The notes under the pieces were generated by a model, which did no database searches, was not told the origin of the DNA, and saw only the letters and a program-made list of their open reading frames with translations. DNA of 64,000 nucleotides from assembly GCA_036013505.1 (NCBI GenBank), contig CP107851.1:9038001-9102000 (forward strand), read 5' to 3'. The stretch is from Streptomyces sp. NBC_00510 (GTDB lineage Bacteria > Actinomycetota > Actinomycetes > Streptomycetales > Streptomycetaceae). A program made the position numbers and the translations under genes. Shown here piece by piece: positions 1 through 8,342 of the stretch. Position 1 is the stretch's first letter; every line of letters begins with the position of its first letter.

Positions 1-1
1 C

Positions 2-862
2 GCCACCGTGGGCCTGGTGCTCGCCCGCCCGGCGAGCTCGCTGGGCATCGAGTCGTTCTTCCTCCAGCTCGTCTCGGGCATCCAGGAGGTGCTGTCCGAA
101 CGCCACCTCGGCCTGCTCTTCCGGGTGGTGGCGGACGCCGAGGAGGAGTGCGCGGTCTACCGCAGGTGGTGGGCCGAGCAGCGGGTCGACGGGGTCATCG
201 TCGTGGACCCGCGGATCGGCGATCCCCGGCCGGCCCTCCTGGACGCCCTGGGCCTGCCCGCCGTGGTGGTCGGCGGCCGCGACGTAGACCGTGAACCGCA
301 CGAGCCGGTCGCGTACCCGGTGATCTCCACCGTCCGGGTGGACGACGCGGCTGCCATGGGCGCGATCGTCGACCACCTGGCGGGGCTGGGCCACCGCCGT
401 GTCGTACACGTCGCGGGCCTGGCCGGCCTGGCGCACACCACGCGCCGCATCGGCTCGCTGCGGTCTGGGGCCGCGCGCCTGGGGATGTCCGGCGTCCGCT
501 CCGTCACCACCGACTACTCCGAGGGTCAGGGCGCCGAGGCCACCTGCCTCGCGCTGGCCGGCCCCGAGCCGCCCACGGCGATCATCTACGACAACGACGT
601 GATGGCGGTCGCGGGCGCCGCTGTGGCCCTCAGCATGGGCCTGTCCGTACCGCGCGACCTGTCGGTCGTCGCCTGGGAGGACTCGGCGCTCTGCCGGGCC
701 ACGCATCCGCGCCTGACCGCCCTGGACCGCGACGCGACGGCCTTCGGGCGGCGTGCGGCGGCGGAACTGGTCTGCCTGCTCGGCGGCCGCCCGGCCCGCG
801 ACGTGGCCCAGCCGACGCCGGCACTCGTCGTCCGCGACAGCACGGCGCCGCCGCGCGGCTGA
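2..862 (+). CDS. LacI-type transcriptional regulator, C-terminal part (cut by window edge)
   Basis: The frame is open from the first complete codon and reads as the periplasmic-binding-like effector domain of LacI/GalR repressors. It shows the usual run of a VDGVIVVDPR stretch, a conserved G-H-R-R-V segment, a 'PTAIIYDNDVMA' co-inducer/dimer region and 'VPRDLSVVAWED' near the C-terminus. The N-terminal helix-turn-helix must lie upstream of base 1, so the first visible GTG (position 8) is almost certainly not the start. The expected role is a sugar-responsive repressor; the ligand cannot be told. The stop is followed 45 bp later by an SDR gene on the same strand, which could be co-transcribed. 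Confidence 0.85.
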   Translation, partial: ATVGLVLARPASSLGIESFFLQLVSGIQEVLSERHLGLLFRVVADAEEECAVYRRWWAEQRVDGVIVVDPRIGDPRPALLDALGLPAVVVGGRDVDREPHEPVAYPVISTVRVDDAAAMGAIVDHLAGLGHRRVVHVAGLAGLAHTTRRIGSLRSGAARLGMSGVRSVTTDYSEGQGAEATCLALAGPEPPTAIIYDNDVMAVAGAAVALSMGLSVPRDLSVVAWEDSALCRATHPRLTALDRDATAFGRRAAAELVCLLGGRPARDVAQPTPALVVRDSTAPPRG

Positions 863-907
863 GCGCGCACTTGCCCTGGAGCGCACTCCAGCTCCGAGCG
901 TGGGGGC

Positions 908-1876
908 ATGACAGCTCAGACCAGGATCGGAACCGGATTCGGTGCCCGCACGATCGCGCGGGAGGTGCTGCGCGGGATCGACCTCACCGGGAAGCTCGCA
1001 GTCGTCACCGGTGGTCACGCGGGCCTCGGACGGGAGACCACACGCGCCCTCGCCGGCGCGGGCGCCCACGTCGTGGTGGCCGCCCGGCGTCCCGAAGTAG
1101 CAAGGGAGGCCCTCGTGGGGATCGGCGGAACGGAGGCGGACGCGCTCGACCTCGCCGACCTCGACAGCGTCCGCGGCTTCTCCGAGCGCTTCCTCGCCTC
1201 CGGCCGCGGCATCGACCTGCTGATCGGCAACGCCGGGATCATGGCCTGCCCGGAGACCCGGGTGGGCCCGGGCTGGGAGGCGCAGTTCGCCACCAACCAC
1301 CTCGGGCACCACGCCCTGGTCAACCGGTTGTGGCCGGCGCTCGCCAGGCGTGGTGGGCGCGTGGTCTCGGTGTCCTCGCAGGGCCATCAGCTTTCGGGCA
1401 TCCGCTGGGACGACGTCATGTTCGAGCGCGACTACGACAAGTGGGCGGCGTACGGGCAGGCGAAGACCGCGAACGCGCTGTTCGCCGTCGAGCTGGACCG
1501 GCTGGGCCGGGAGGCGGGTGTACGGGCGTTCTCGGTGCACCCGGGCGTGATCCTCACGGACCTGGCCCGTCACGTCCCGCTGGAGGAGAGGGTCGCCGCG
1601 GGCTGGATCGACGCGGAGGGCAACCCCGCCGATCCGGCGCTCAAGACACCGCAGCAGGGCGCGGCGACCCAGGTCTGGGCCGCCACGTCACCGATGCTCG
1701 CCGGCAGGGGCGGTCTCTACTGCGAGGACTGCGACGTGGCGGAACGCCTCACCGAGGACGCGGACGGGCTCACCGGCGGGGTCCGCGACCACGCCGCCGA
1801 CCCCGAGCAGGCCGCGCGCCTGTGGCGGCTGTCCGCGGAGCTGACCGGCGTCGACGCGTTCGCCGCGGGCGCCTGA
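908..1876 (+). CDS. Short-chain dehydrogenase/reductase (retinol-dehydrogenase-like SDR)
   Basis: A 322-residue NAD(P)-dependent oxidoreductase. The cofactor glycine motif TGGHAGLG is at residues 34-41, NAG at 108-110, the catalytic-region serines near 154-157 and the YGQAK catalytic pair Y182/K186. The length and the N-terminal helix ahead of the Rossmann fold fit the extended 'retinol dehydrogenase / WW-oxidoreductase-like' SDRs common in actinomycetes. The ATG at 908 follows a GGGGG stretch. The substrate is unknown. It lies between a LacI-type regulator and a convergent HxlR regulator and may belong to either unit. Confidence 0.85.
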   Translation: MTAQTRIGTGFGARTIAREVLRGIDLTGKLAVVTGGHAGLGRETTRALAGAGAHVVVAARRPEVAREALVGIGGTEADALDLADLDSVRGFSERFLASGRGIDLLIGNAGIMACPETRVGPGWEAQFATNHLGHHALVNRLWPALARRGGRVVSVSSQGHQLSGIRWDDVMFERDYDKWAAYGQAKTANALFAVELDRLGREAGVRAFSVHPGVILTDLARHVPLEERVAAGWIDAEGNPADPALKTPQQGAATQVWAATSPMLAGRGGLYCEDCDVAERLTEDADGLTGGVRDHAADPEQAARLWRLSAELTGVDAFAAGA

Positions 1877-1909
1877 ACGCCCCCGCCCCCGGGCGCCGCG
1901 CGGCCGGTC

Positions 1910-2395
1910 TCAGGCCGTCGCGCCCGCGGTGGGGCGGAACCGGGCGCTGGGGCCGGGGCGGCGGTCGACCTCTTCCGGGGCGTCGATCACATGGCCCTCG
2001 TCGCAGACCAGCCGGGCCCGGACGGGCGCGCCGCAGTCGTGGTGGGTGGTCAGGAGGGAGGGCCCCTCGGGGTCGGCGAGGTACTTGTCGCCCCACTGCC
2101 GCAGGGCGGTGATCAGCGGGTACAGGTCGCGGCCCTTCTCGGTGAGCACGTACTCGGAGCGGCTCCGGGCGCCGGGCTCCCGGTACGCGCGCTGTTCGAG
2201 CAGCCCCTGGGCGACCAGGCCGTTCAGCCGGTCGGTCAGCACCGAGCGGGACACGCCCAGGTGCTCCTGGATGTCGCTGAAGCGCCTGACCCCGCGAGTG
2301 ACCTCGCGAAGGACCAGCAGCACCCAGGAGTCGCCCACGAGGCCGATGGCACGGCCGACGGAGCAGTTGGAGACGTCCTGGTCGAGGTATTCCAT
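1910..2395 (-). CDS. HxlR-family winged-helix transcriptional regulator
   Basis: A 161-residue HxlR/MarR-like DNA-binding protein. A Cys at residue 11 (SNCSVG) sits where redox- or electrophile-sensing members carry their reactive thiol. It is followed by the typical G-D-S-W-V-L-L-V-L-R-E helix, a recognition region 'LGVSRSVLTDRLNGL' and the wing 'SEYVLTEKGRDLYP'. The protein is longer than minimal HxlR proteins (about 110-120 aa) because of a C-terminal extension with CDEGH. It is transcribed away from a DHA2 exporter, and a perfect 9-bp inverted repeat lies just upstream of its ATG. I infer autoregulation and control of the exporter. Confidence 0.9.
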   Translation of the reverse strand: MEYLDQDVSNCSVGRAIGLVGDSWVLLVLREVTRGVRRFSDIQEHLGVSRSVLTDRLNGLVAQGLLEQRAYREPGARSRSEYVLTEKGRDLYPLITALRQWGDKYLADPEGPSLLTTHHDCGAPVRARLVCDEGHVIDAPEEVDRRPGPSARFRPTAGATA

Positions 2396-2408
2396 GGTCC
2401 GGATCCTA

Positions 2409-2433
2409 CCTGAGTTCGCAGAAAGAACTCAGG
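2409..2433. promoter_or_regulatory. Inverted repeat in HxlR/exporter divergent promoter (probable HxlR operator)
   Basis: CCTGAGTTC and GAACTCAGG form perfect 9-bp arms around a 7-base A-rich centre. The site lies 14 bp upstream of the HxlR start and 64 bp upstream of the exporter start, within the only shared intergenic space. Its size and symmetry fit a winged-helix dimer. Binding is inferred. Confidence 0.6.
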
Positions 2434-2496
2434 GCTGGTAGCGTTCGCTCCGCAGCTAGGTTCGAAATGCGGACTCAGCTCAGGAGGGAACCGTTC

Positions 2497-4086
2497 ATGA
2501 CGAGCACGAGCGCCGCCGCGGCCAAGGACGTGACCGTGGGTGCGACCACAGCAGGGACCACCGCGAGGACACCGGACCCGGGGGAGTCGAGGAAGCGCTG
2601 GATCGGCTTCGTCGTCGCGAGCCTCGGCCAGATGGCGATGTTCGTGAACATCACCCAGACCGTCGCGGTCCTCGCCCCGCTCCAACAGGACCTTCGAGTG
2701 TCGGGTGCGGCGTTCGTGTGGATCGCCGGCATCTACTCGATGATGGTCGCCAGCTTCGTGCTCGCCGCCGGCACCGTCGGCGACCGCTTCGGCCGTCGCC
2801 GCGTGTTCGCCCTCGGCATGCTGCTGCTCGGCGCGGGCAGCCTGGTCACCTCGCTGGCCTCCGGCGCCGCAGGCGTCATCGCCGGCCAGGCCCTCATGGG
2901 CCTCGGTGGCGCCGCGATCCTGCCGAACAGCCTGTCCCTTGTGACGCACATGTTCGCCGAGCCGCACGCCCGCACCCGGGCCGTCGGCATCTGGGTCGCC
3001 GTCTCCGGCATCGGCCTCGCCTTCGGCCCCGTGGCCGCCGGGCTGATCCTGGAGCACTGGTCCTGGCACGCGGTGTTCCTGGTCAACGTGGTCCTCGCCG
3101 TCCTGGTGCTGGTCCTCACGCCCCGATTCGTCACCGAGAGCCGGCAGGCCGGACGCCACCTCGACCCGCCGGGCCTGGTGCTCGCGGTCGCGTCCATCGG
3201 CGCGCTGAACTACGGCCTGATCGAGGGCGGCCACACCGGCTTCGGCACGGCCAAGGCGATCACGGCCTTCGCCGTCGCGGCCGCGGCGCTCGTCGCCTTC
3301 GTCGTGCACGAGGCGCGCACCCGTACGCCCATGCTGAAGCTCGGGCTCTTCCGCGGCCGCTCCTTCGCCACGGCCAACGTCGTCGCGATGATCGCCCAGT
3401 ACGCCTTCGTGGCCACCGCCTTCGCGCAGGTGCTGTACTTCGAGCGGATCCGGCACGAGTCCATCCTCGACGCGGGACTCCTGCTGCTGCCGATCATGGG
3501 TTCCTACGTGCTGGTCAGCTACGTCGCCGCGGGGATCGCGCGCCGGATCGGCTTCAAGGCCACCCTCGGCGCGGGAGCGGCGCTCGCCGCGGCCGGGGCG
3601 CTGCTGATGACCGCCCAGACCCCCACCGCGTCCATACCCGTGCTCGCGGTGCTGATGGCGATGTTCGGGGCCGGTGCGGGCCTGGTCCTGCCGCCGAGCA
3701 CGGCCGTGGCCGTCATCAGCGTGCCGCACACCGACGGCGGCATGGCCAGCGGCACCGTCAACCTCTTCCGTCAGGTCGGCGGCACGCTCGGGGCGACCGT
3801 CACGGGCACCGTGCTGACCAGCGGCCTCGCTTCCCGGCTGCCCGGCGAACTCGCCGACCGGGGCGTCCCGTCCGGCCTCGCCGAGCAGGTGACCCAGGCC
3901 GTCGGCACCGGAGCCCAGGGCTCCACGCTGCCGGCGGCGCTCCGCGACACCGTCACCTCGGCCGTCGGCGACGCCTTCACCGGAGCCCTGCACCTGGCCG
4001 TGCTCATCCCGGGCGTCGGCCTGGCGGTCGCCGCCGTCGCGGCCCTCGCGCTCATCGCCAACCGTCCCGCCCCGCAGGCCCACTGA
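2497..4086 (+). CDS. DHA2-type MFS drug efflux transporter (EmrB/QacA-like, 14 TM)
   Basis: A 529-residue multidrug-type proton antiporter. After a short cytoplasmic N-terminus come alternating hydrophobic helices; the MFS signature 'GTVGDRFGRRRVF' lies between helices 2 and 3 and antiporter motif C-type glycines/prolines in 'GIGLAFGPVAAGLIL'. Length and helix count fit the 14-TM DHA2 subfamily. I chose ATG 2497 because GGAGGG lies 7 bases upstream; the ATG at 2467 lacks a ribosome site. The gene is divergent from an HxlR regulator and followed 35 bp later by a thioesterase. Such regulator/exporter pairs commonly respond to toxic aromatics or antibiotics, but the substrate is not readable. 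Confidence 0.9.
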   Translation: MTSTSAAAAKDVTVGATTAGTTARTPDPGESRKRWIGFVVASLGQMAMFVNITQTVAVLAPLQQDLRVSGAAFVWIAGIYSMMVASFVLAAGTVGDRFGRRRVFALGMLLLGAGSLVTSLASGAAGVIAGQALMGLGGAAILPNSLSLVTHMFAEPHARTRAVGIWVAVSGIGLAFGPVAAGLILEHWSWHAVFLVNVVLAVLVLVLTPRFVTESRQAGRHLDPPGLVLAVASIGALNYGLIEGGHTGFGTAKAITAFAVAAAALVAFVVHEARTRTPMLKLGLFRGRSFATANVVAMIAQYAFVATAFAQVLYFERIRHESILDAGLLLLPIMGSYVLVSYVAAGIARRIGFKATLGAGAALAAAGALLMTAQTPTASIPVLAVLMAMFGAGAGLVLPPSTAVAVISVPHTDGGMASGTVNLFRQVGGTLGATVTGTVLTSGLASRLPGELADRGVPSGLAEQVTQAVGTGAQGSTLPAALRDTVTSAVGDAFTGALHLAVLIPGVGLAVAAVAALALIANRPAPQAH

Positions 4087-4121
4087 CCCCGCGCACGTCC
4101 AGGACGAACAGGAGAGTCACG

Positions 4122-4541
4122 ATGACGGAGACGACCGGCCCCGCCCTCGACCCGGAGGCCGCCGGTGCCTTCCTGCGCGCCGTCGGGCTGCGCTTCGACG
4201 CGATCAGCGCGCAGGAGGTTACCGCCCACCTGGAGGTCACCGAGGACCACCACACCCCGTGGGGGATCACCCACGGCGGCCTCCACACCACCGTCATCGA
4301 GAGCGTGGCGAGCGTCGGCGCCTCCCACGCGGTGCGCTCCGAGGGCCGGTTCGCCGTCGGCGTGAGCAACCAGACCGACTTCCTGCTCCCGTACGTCAAG
4401 GGCCGCCTCGACGTCCGCGGCACACCCCTGCAGCAGGGTCGGAGCCTGCAGCTGTGGCTGGTGGTGATCACGGACGCCGAGGGCCGGACCATCGCCCGCG
4501 GGCAGGTACGGCTGTTCAACCGGTCGCTGCCCGCGCAGTGA
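4122..4541 (+). CDS. PaaI-type hotdog-fold thioesterase
   Basis: A 139-residue single hotdog-fold protein. The family signature is visible as 'TPWGITHGGLHTTVIESVAS' (HGG at the start of the central helix), followed by 'VSNQTDFLLPYVKGRLDV'. Members hydrolyse aryl- or acyl-CoA thioesters as tetramers. The ATG has GGAGAG upstream. With a 35-bp gap it is probably co-transcribed with the exporter, suggesting clearance of an aromatic-CoA or acyl-CoA species alongside export; that link is inference. Confidence 0.85.
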   Translation: MTETTGPALDPEAAGAFLRAVGLRFDAISAQEVTAHLEVTEDHHTPWGITHGGLHTTVIESVASVGASHAVRSEGRFAVGVSNQTDFLLPYVKGRLDVRGTPLQQGRSLQLWLVVITDAEGRTIARGQVRLFNRSLPAQ

Positions 4542-4601
4542 CCCCGGGGCGTCGTCCAGGGCCCTCATCCCGGGCCGTCACCCGGGCAGGGACCACGGAC
4601 G

Positions 4602-5438
4602 TCAGACCGCCGGGCGGAGCTCCTGCGTGCAGCACTTGATGCCCCCGCCGGCCTTGTGGAACTCCGTGAGGTCGACGGGGACGGGCACGTAGCCCCGCCC
4701 GGCGAGCTGCTCGACCAGCCCCGTCGCCGCGGGCGCCACGAACACGTGCCGCCCGTCCGACACCGAGTTGAGGCCGAACGCCAGCGCGTCGTCCGCGGTG
4801 ACGACGACCGCGTCCGGGAACATCCGGCGCAGCACCTCACGGCTGCCGGGGGAGAAGGCCTCCGGGTGGTACGCGATGTTCGCCTCGCCGCCGCCGGCCC
4901 CGTCGTCCAGGACGAACAGCGCGGTGTCCAGGTGGTAGAAGCGCGGGTCCGTCAACTGCAGGCCGATCGTCGGCACGCCGAAGAACTCCTGCACCTCGTG
5001 GTGCGCCGCCCGGACGGTGCGGAAGCCCGTACCCGCCAGGACGAACCCGCCGACCGGCACCAGGTCGCCCTCGCCCTCGCAGACCGACTCCGGGCGGTGC
5101 ACCTCGAAACCCGCTGCCTTGAACCAGGCCGCGTACTCGTCGGCCTCCGGGCGCCGTTCGGGCGCGTGGAACGACGAGCCGAACACCCGCCCCTCCACCA
5201 CCAGCGCCGAGTTGGCGGCGAACACCATGTCGGGCAGCCCCGCGACCGGCCCGACGGACTCCACCGTGTGGCCGTGCTCCCGGTAGGTCCGCACCAGCGC
5301 GGCCCACTGCTCCCGGGCGAGCGCGGTGTCGACCCGCACGCCCTCCCGCATCCAAGGGTTGATCGCGTAGCGCACGTCGAAGTACTCGGGCGGGCAGACC
5401 AGATAACGCCGGGGGCGGGCCACACGGTTCTCGGGCAC
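4602..5438 (-). CDS. Dimethylarginine dimethylaminohydrolase-like amidinohydrolase
   Basis: A 278-residue member of the guanidino-group-modifying superfamily (DDAH, arginine deiminase, amidinotransferase). The catalytic Cys is in the C-terminal GGGIKC motif (C269) and the His is probably in 'RFYHLDTAL'. Members hydrolyse methylarginine to citrulline plus dimethylamine. I chose GTG 5438, with GGAGGAG 6 bases upstream; the open frame extends further to an unlikely TTG. It lies 122 bp downstream of an Lrp/AsnC regulator on the same strand. That arrangement suggests amino-acid-responsive control of arginine-derivative catabolism. The exact substrate is uncertain. Confidence 0.85.
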   Translation of the reverse strand: MPENRVARPRRYLVCPPEYFDVRYAINPWMREGVRVDTALAREQWAALVRTYREHGHTVESVGPVAGLPDMVFAANSALVVEGRVFGSSFHAPERRPEADEYAAWFKAAGFEVHRPESVCEGEGDLVPVGGFVLAGTGFRTVRAAHHEVQEFFGVPTIGLQLTDPRFYHLDTALFVLDDGAGGGEANIAYHPEAFSPGSREVLRRMFPDAVVVTADDALAFGLNSVSDGRHVFVAPAATGLVEQLAGRGYVPVPVDLTEFHKAGGGIKCCTQELRPAV

Positions 5439-5560
5439 GGCGAACTCCTCCGCTTCCTGCGGGACGGCCAGGGGATGGCTCAACGGTAGGAAGCGCAGGC
5501 CGCGGGCGACAAGATCGGGACGCTGCGCACAGGCGCAGCGATGCTGCGTCGAAGGGCCCG

Positions 5561-6064
5561 TCAGCGCAGGTCCGTTGCGCTTTCCGCGGCGGACCGCCCC
5601 GCCCCCGCCTCCGGGCTCTCCGGCAGCAGGTGCGACAGCACCATGTAGCTGATCGTCTTCCGGATGAAGGGCTCGGTCCTGATCCGCTCCAGGACCTCCT
5701 CGAAGTGCTCGACGTCGGTGGCCCGCACGTGCAGCAGGGCGTCCGCGCCGCCCGTCACCGTCATGGCCGCCGTGATCTCCGGGTGGTTCCTGACGACCTC
5801 GGCCAGCCGCCGGGGCGGCGCCGCGCCCTCGCAGTACACCTCCACGTACGCCTCCGTGCGCCAGCCCAGCGCGGCGGGCCGGACGGTGGCGGTGAAACCC
5901 GTGATGATCCCGGACTCGCGCAGCCGGTCCACCCGCCGCTTGACGGCCGTCGCCGACAGGCCGATGTCCGCGCCGATCTCCGCGAAGCTCGTCCTGGCGT
6001 TCACGATCAGGGCCGCGACGATCTTGCGGTCGAGTTCGTCGAACGGCACGGGTCTGTGGACCAT
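5561..6064 (-). CDS. Lrp/AsnC-family transcriptional regulator
   Basis: A 167-residue feast/famine regulator. The N-terminal HTH is 'LDRKIVAALIVNARTSF...LSATAVKRRVDRL', followed by the RAM/ligand-binding domain with 'TGGADALLHVRATDVEHFEEVLERI'. The ATG at 6064 follows GGAAGGAG. These proteins form octamers and respond to amino acids. It precedes the DDAH-like gene on the same strand and is its likely regulator. An ArsR-type gene starts 17 bp upstream on the same strand. Confidence 0.9.
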   Translation of the reverse strand: MVHRPVPFDELDRKIVAALIVNARTSFAEIGADIGLSATAVKRRVDRLRESGIITGFTATVRPAALGWRTEAYVEVYCEGAAPPRRLAEVVRNHPEITAAMTVTGGADALLHVRATDVEHFEEVLERIRTEPFIRKTISYMVLSHLLPESPEAGAGRSAAESATDLR

Positions 6065-6081
6065 GCCCGGTGCTCCTTCCC

Positions 6082-7053
6082 TCAGCCGTCCTGCTGGGCC
6101 GCGACCAGGGCGTCGCCGGTCTCCGTTCGGTAGTAGAGCACGGAACGCCCCGCGCGCCGCCGCCGCACCAGACGGGCGTCGAGCAGAACCCTCAGATGAC
6201 GTCCCACCGAGCCGAGCCCCTGGCCGGTCAGGGCCACCAGTTGCGTCGTGCTCATCGGGGTCGCGAGCAGCATCAGGACCGCGGCGCGCGCCGGACCGAG
6301 CAGCGCGCCCAGCGCCTCGGGGACCCGCTGCCGCCCCGCCTCGGCCAGCGCCCCCGAGCACGGGTACACCACCGCGTACCGTACGTGCTCGTCCCAGGAC
6401 ACCCAGCCGGTGCGCGGGGTGACGGGCACGAACATGAGCCGGGCACCGGACAGGTCGCGCGGCGGGTACTCCCGCGTGTTGATCTGCAACCGGCCCTCAC
6501 CGAGCCAGCGCATCCCCCGGCGCATGTCGTCCAGCGCCTCCGCCCAGCCGCCCCGGCCCAACTGGGCGGTACGCGCCACGATGTCGGCCTCGATGACCCG
6601 CCGGCGGCGCGGCCAGTCCGGCAGCACCGTGTGCGTCCACACCCAGGCGACGACGTCCGCCGCACGCTCCGGCAGGTCCGCGCGGCGCAGCAGCCCGGGG
6701 AGCGGTCCGCCCAGCGACACCGCCAGATGCTCACGGGCGGCCTCCGGCGGGGTCTCCCGGATCCGCGTCAGCTCCTCCTCGAAGCCCGGGCTGCCCTCGC
6801 CGCTGGGCGTGGGGGTCAGGAAGTCCGCGTTCCAGGCGCGCCCCAGGGCGGCGCGCACCAGCAGCCCGGTCACCGGGTCGGCGGCCAGCCGCTCCCGGTA
6901 CGCGGCCAGGTGCGCGTCCAGCCAGGCGCGCTCCCCGGGGTGCGCGGCCGTGCCCCGGTCGAGCAGCTTCAGGGCCGCGACGGCCTCGGCCAGCGGGGAG
7001 ACGACGAAACGGCTCGCCACCAGCGTCTCCGCGTCGACCAGCCACCAGCCCAT
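6082..7053 (-). CDS. ArsR-like regulator with long N-terminal domain and C-terminal winged helix
   Basis: A 323-residue protein whose last ~80 residues form an ArsR-type winged helix ('LMLLATPMSTTQLVALTGQGLGS' then 'RHLRVLLDARLVRRRRAGRSVLYYR'). The first ~230 residues are a helical domain of unknown function with repeated Trp and Arg. This layout occurs in actinomycete regulators divergent from MFS genes, as here (the MFS ATG is 74 bp away). I chose ATG 7053, with GGAG 8 bases upstream; the frame-open GTG three codons earlier overlaps that site. It is the probable regulator of the MFS gene at 7128-8342. Confidence 0.8.
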   Translation of the reverse strand: MGWWLVDAETLVASRFVVSPLAEAVAALKLLDRGTAAHPGERAWLDAHLAAYRERLAADPVTGLLVRAALGRAWNADFLTPTPSGEGSPGFEEELTRIRETPPEAAREHLAVSLGGPLPGLLRRADLPERAADVVAWVWTHTVLPDWPRRRRVIEADIVARTAQLGRGGWAEALDDMRRGMRWLGEGRLQINTREYPPRDLSGARLMFVPVTPRTGWVSWDEHVRYAVVYPCSGALAEAGRQRVPEALGALLGPARAAVLMLLATPMSTTQLVALTGQGLGSVGRHLRVLLDARLVRRRRAGRSVLYYRTETGDALVAAQQDG

Positions 7054-7127
7054 GCCCCGCACTCCTCACCTTTCGCGCCTGCGCGAAACATTAACCGCCC
7101 GATGCGCCGCCGCCGAGACTCAGGTCC

Positions 7128-8342
7128 ATGCGCACCTACCAAGAACTCTTCCGCACACGGGAGTTCACCCCGCTCTTCCTGGTCTCCACCGGACAGGTCG
7201 CGGCGCAGACGGTGAGCGGGCTGGCCCTGAGCACCCTGGTCTACGACGCCACGGGCTCGCCGCTGCTGTCCGCCGTCGCCATGTTCGGCCCGTCCCTCGC
7301 GCAGGTGGTGGGCGCGACGACACTGCTGTCGGCGGCCGACCGGCTGCCGCCGCGTGCCGCGCTCACGGCGGTCGCCCTGCTCTTCGCCCTGGGCACCGCC
7401 GTTCTGGCCGTCCCCGGTCTGCCGATGTGGGCCGTCTTCGTCATCCTGGCCGTCGAAGGCCTGGTGGCGTCACTGGGCGGCGGAGTGCGCTACGGACTGC
7501 TCCACGAGGTCCTGCCCAAGGGCGGCTTCCTGCTGGGCCGTTCCGTGCTGAACATGGCGACCGGCACCATGCAGATCTGCGGCTTCGCCGCCGGCGGCCT
7601 GCTGCTGGCCGCACTCTCCCCCCGCGGCGTCCTGCTCGCCGGTGCGGCGCTCTACCTCACGGCCGCGGCCGCCGCCCTGACCGGACTGCGCCCCAGGCCC
7701 CCGCGCGCGGGCGGCCGCCCCTCGGCGGCCGAGACCTGGCGGACCAACGTACTGCTGTGGTCGGCCCGGCCGCGCCGCTATGTGTACCTGGCGCTCTGGG
7801 TTCCCAACGGCCTGATCGTCGGCTGCGAGTCGCTCTTCGTGCCCTATGCGCCCGACCACGCCGGGCTGCTCCTGGCCGCCGCGGCCTGCGGCATGCTCGC
7901 CGGCGACACGATGGCCGGCCGGTTCGTCCCGCCGTGGTGGCGCGAACGCGCGGGCGCCGCGCTGCGACTGCTGCTCGCGGCCCCCTACCTGCTCTTCGCC
8001 CTGCACCCGGCGCTGCCCCTGGCGGCGTCCGTCGTCGCCGTCGCCTCCGTCGGCTACGCGGCGAGCCTGCTGCTGCAGGAGCGGCTGATGGCCCTCACCC
8101 CGGACGAACTCAGCGGTCACGCCCTCGGGCTGCACTCCTCGGGCATGCTCGCCTGCCAGGGCCTGGGCGCCGCGCTGGCCGGTGCCGTCGCCCAGCACAC
8201 CTCCCCGGCCACCGCGATGACGGTCATGGCCGCGGTCTCCGTTGCCGTCACCCTGGTGCTGGCCCCCGGCCTGCGCCCTGGCGCCGCGGACGCCGTCAAC
8301 GCCGCGGCGCCCGCCCCCGCGTCCCGTCGTCCAGTCCCGTGA
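7128..8342 (+). CDS. MFS transporter (12 TM, EmrA/TetA-like)
   Basis: A 404-residue polytopic membrane protein with about 12 hydrophobic helices and a cytoplasmic loop near residue 190 rich in Arg/Pro. It begins MRTYQELFRTREFTPLF, typical of the 'MFS transporter' family in Streptomyces found next to long ArsR-like regulators. The 3' 47 bp overlap the 3' end of alkB on the opposite strand, so the two transcripts run into each other. The substrate is unknown. Confidence 0.85.
   Translation: MRTYQELFRTREFTPLFLVSTGQVAAQTVSGLALSTLVYDATGSPLLSAVAMFGPSLAQVVGATTLLSAADRLPPRAALTAVALLFALGTAVLAVPGLPMWAVFVILAVEGLVASLGGGVRYGLLHEVLPKGGFLLGRSVLNMATGTMQICGFAAGGLLLAALSPRGVLLAGAALYLTAAAAALTGLRPRPPRAGGRPSAAETWRTNVLLWSARPRRYVYLALWVPNGLIVGCESLFVPYAPDHAGLLLAAAACGMLAGDTMAGRFVPPWWRERAGAALRLLLAAPYLLFALHPALPLAASVVAVASVGYAASLLLQERLMALTPDELSGHALGLHSSGMLACQGLGAALAGAVAQHTSPATAMTVMAAVSVAVTLVLAPGLRPGAADAVNAAAPAPASRRPVP

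Noticed and set aside
2236..4083. A 615-codon minus-strand frame opposite the DHA2 exporter
   Set aside because: It is a Gly/Arg/Asp/His-rich antisense shadow of a high-GC gene, crosses the divergent promoter, and its end reads the HxlR gene in the wrong frame.
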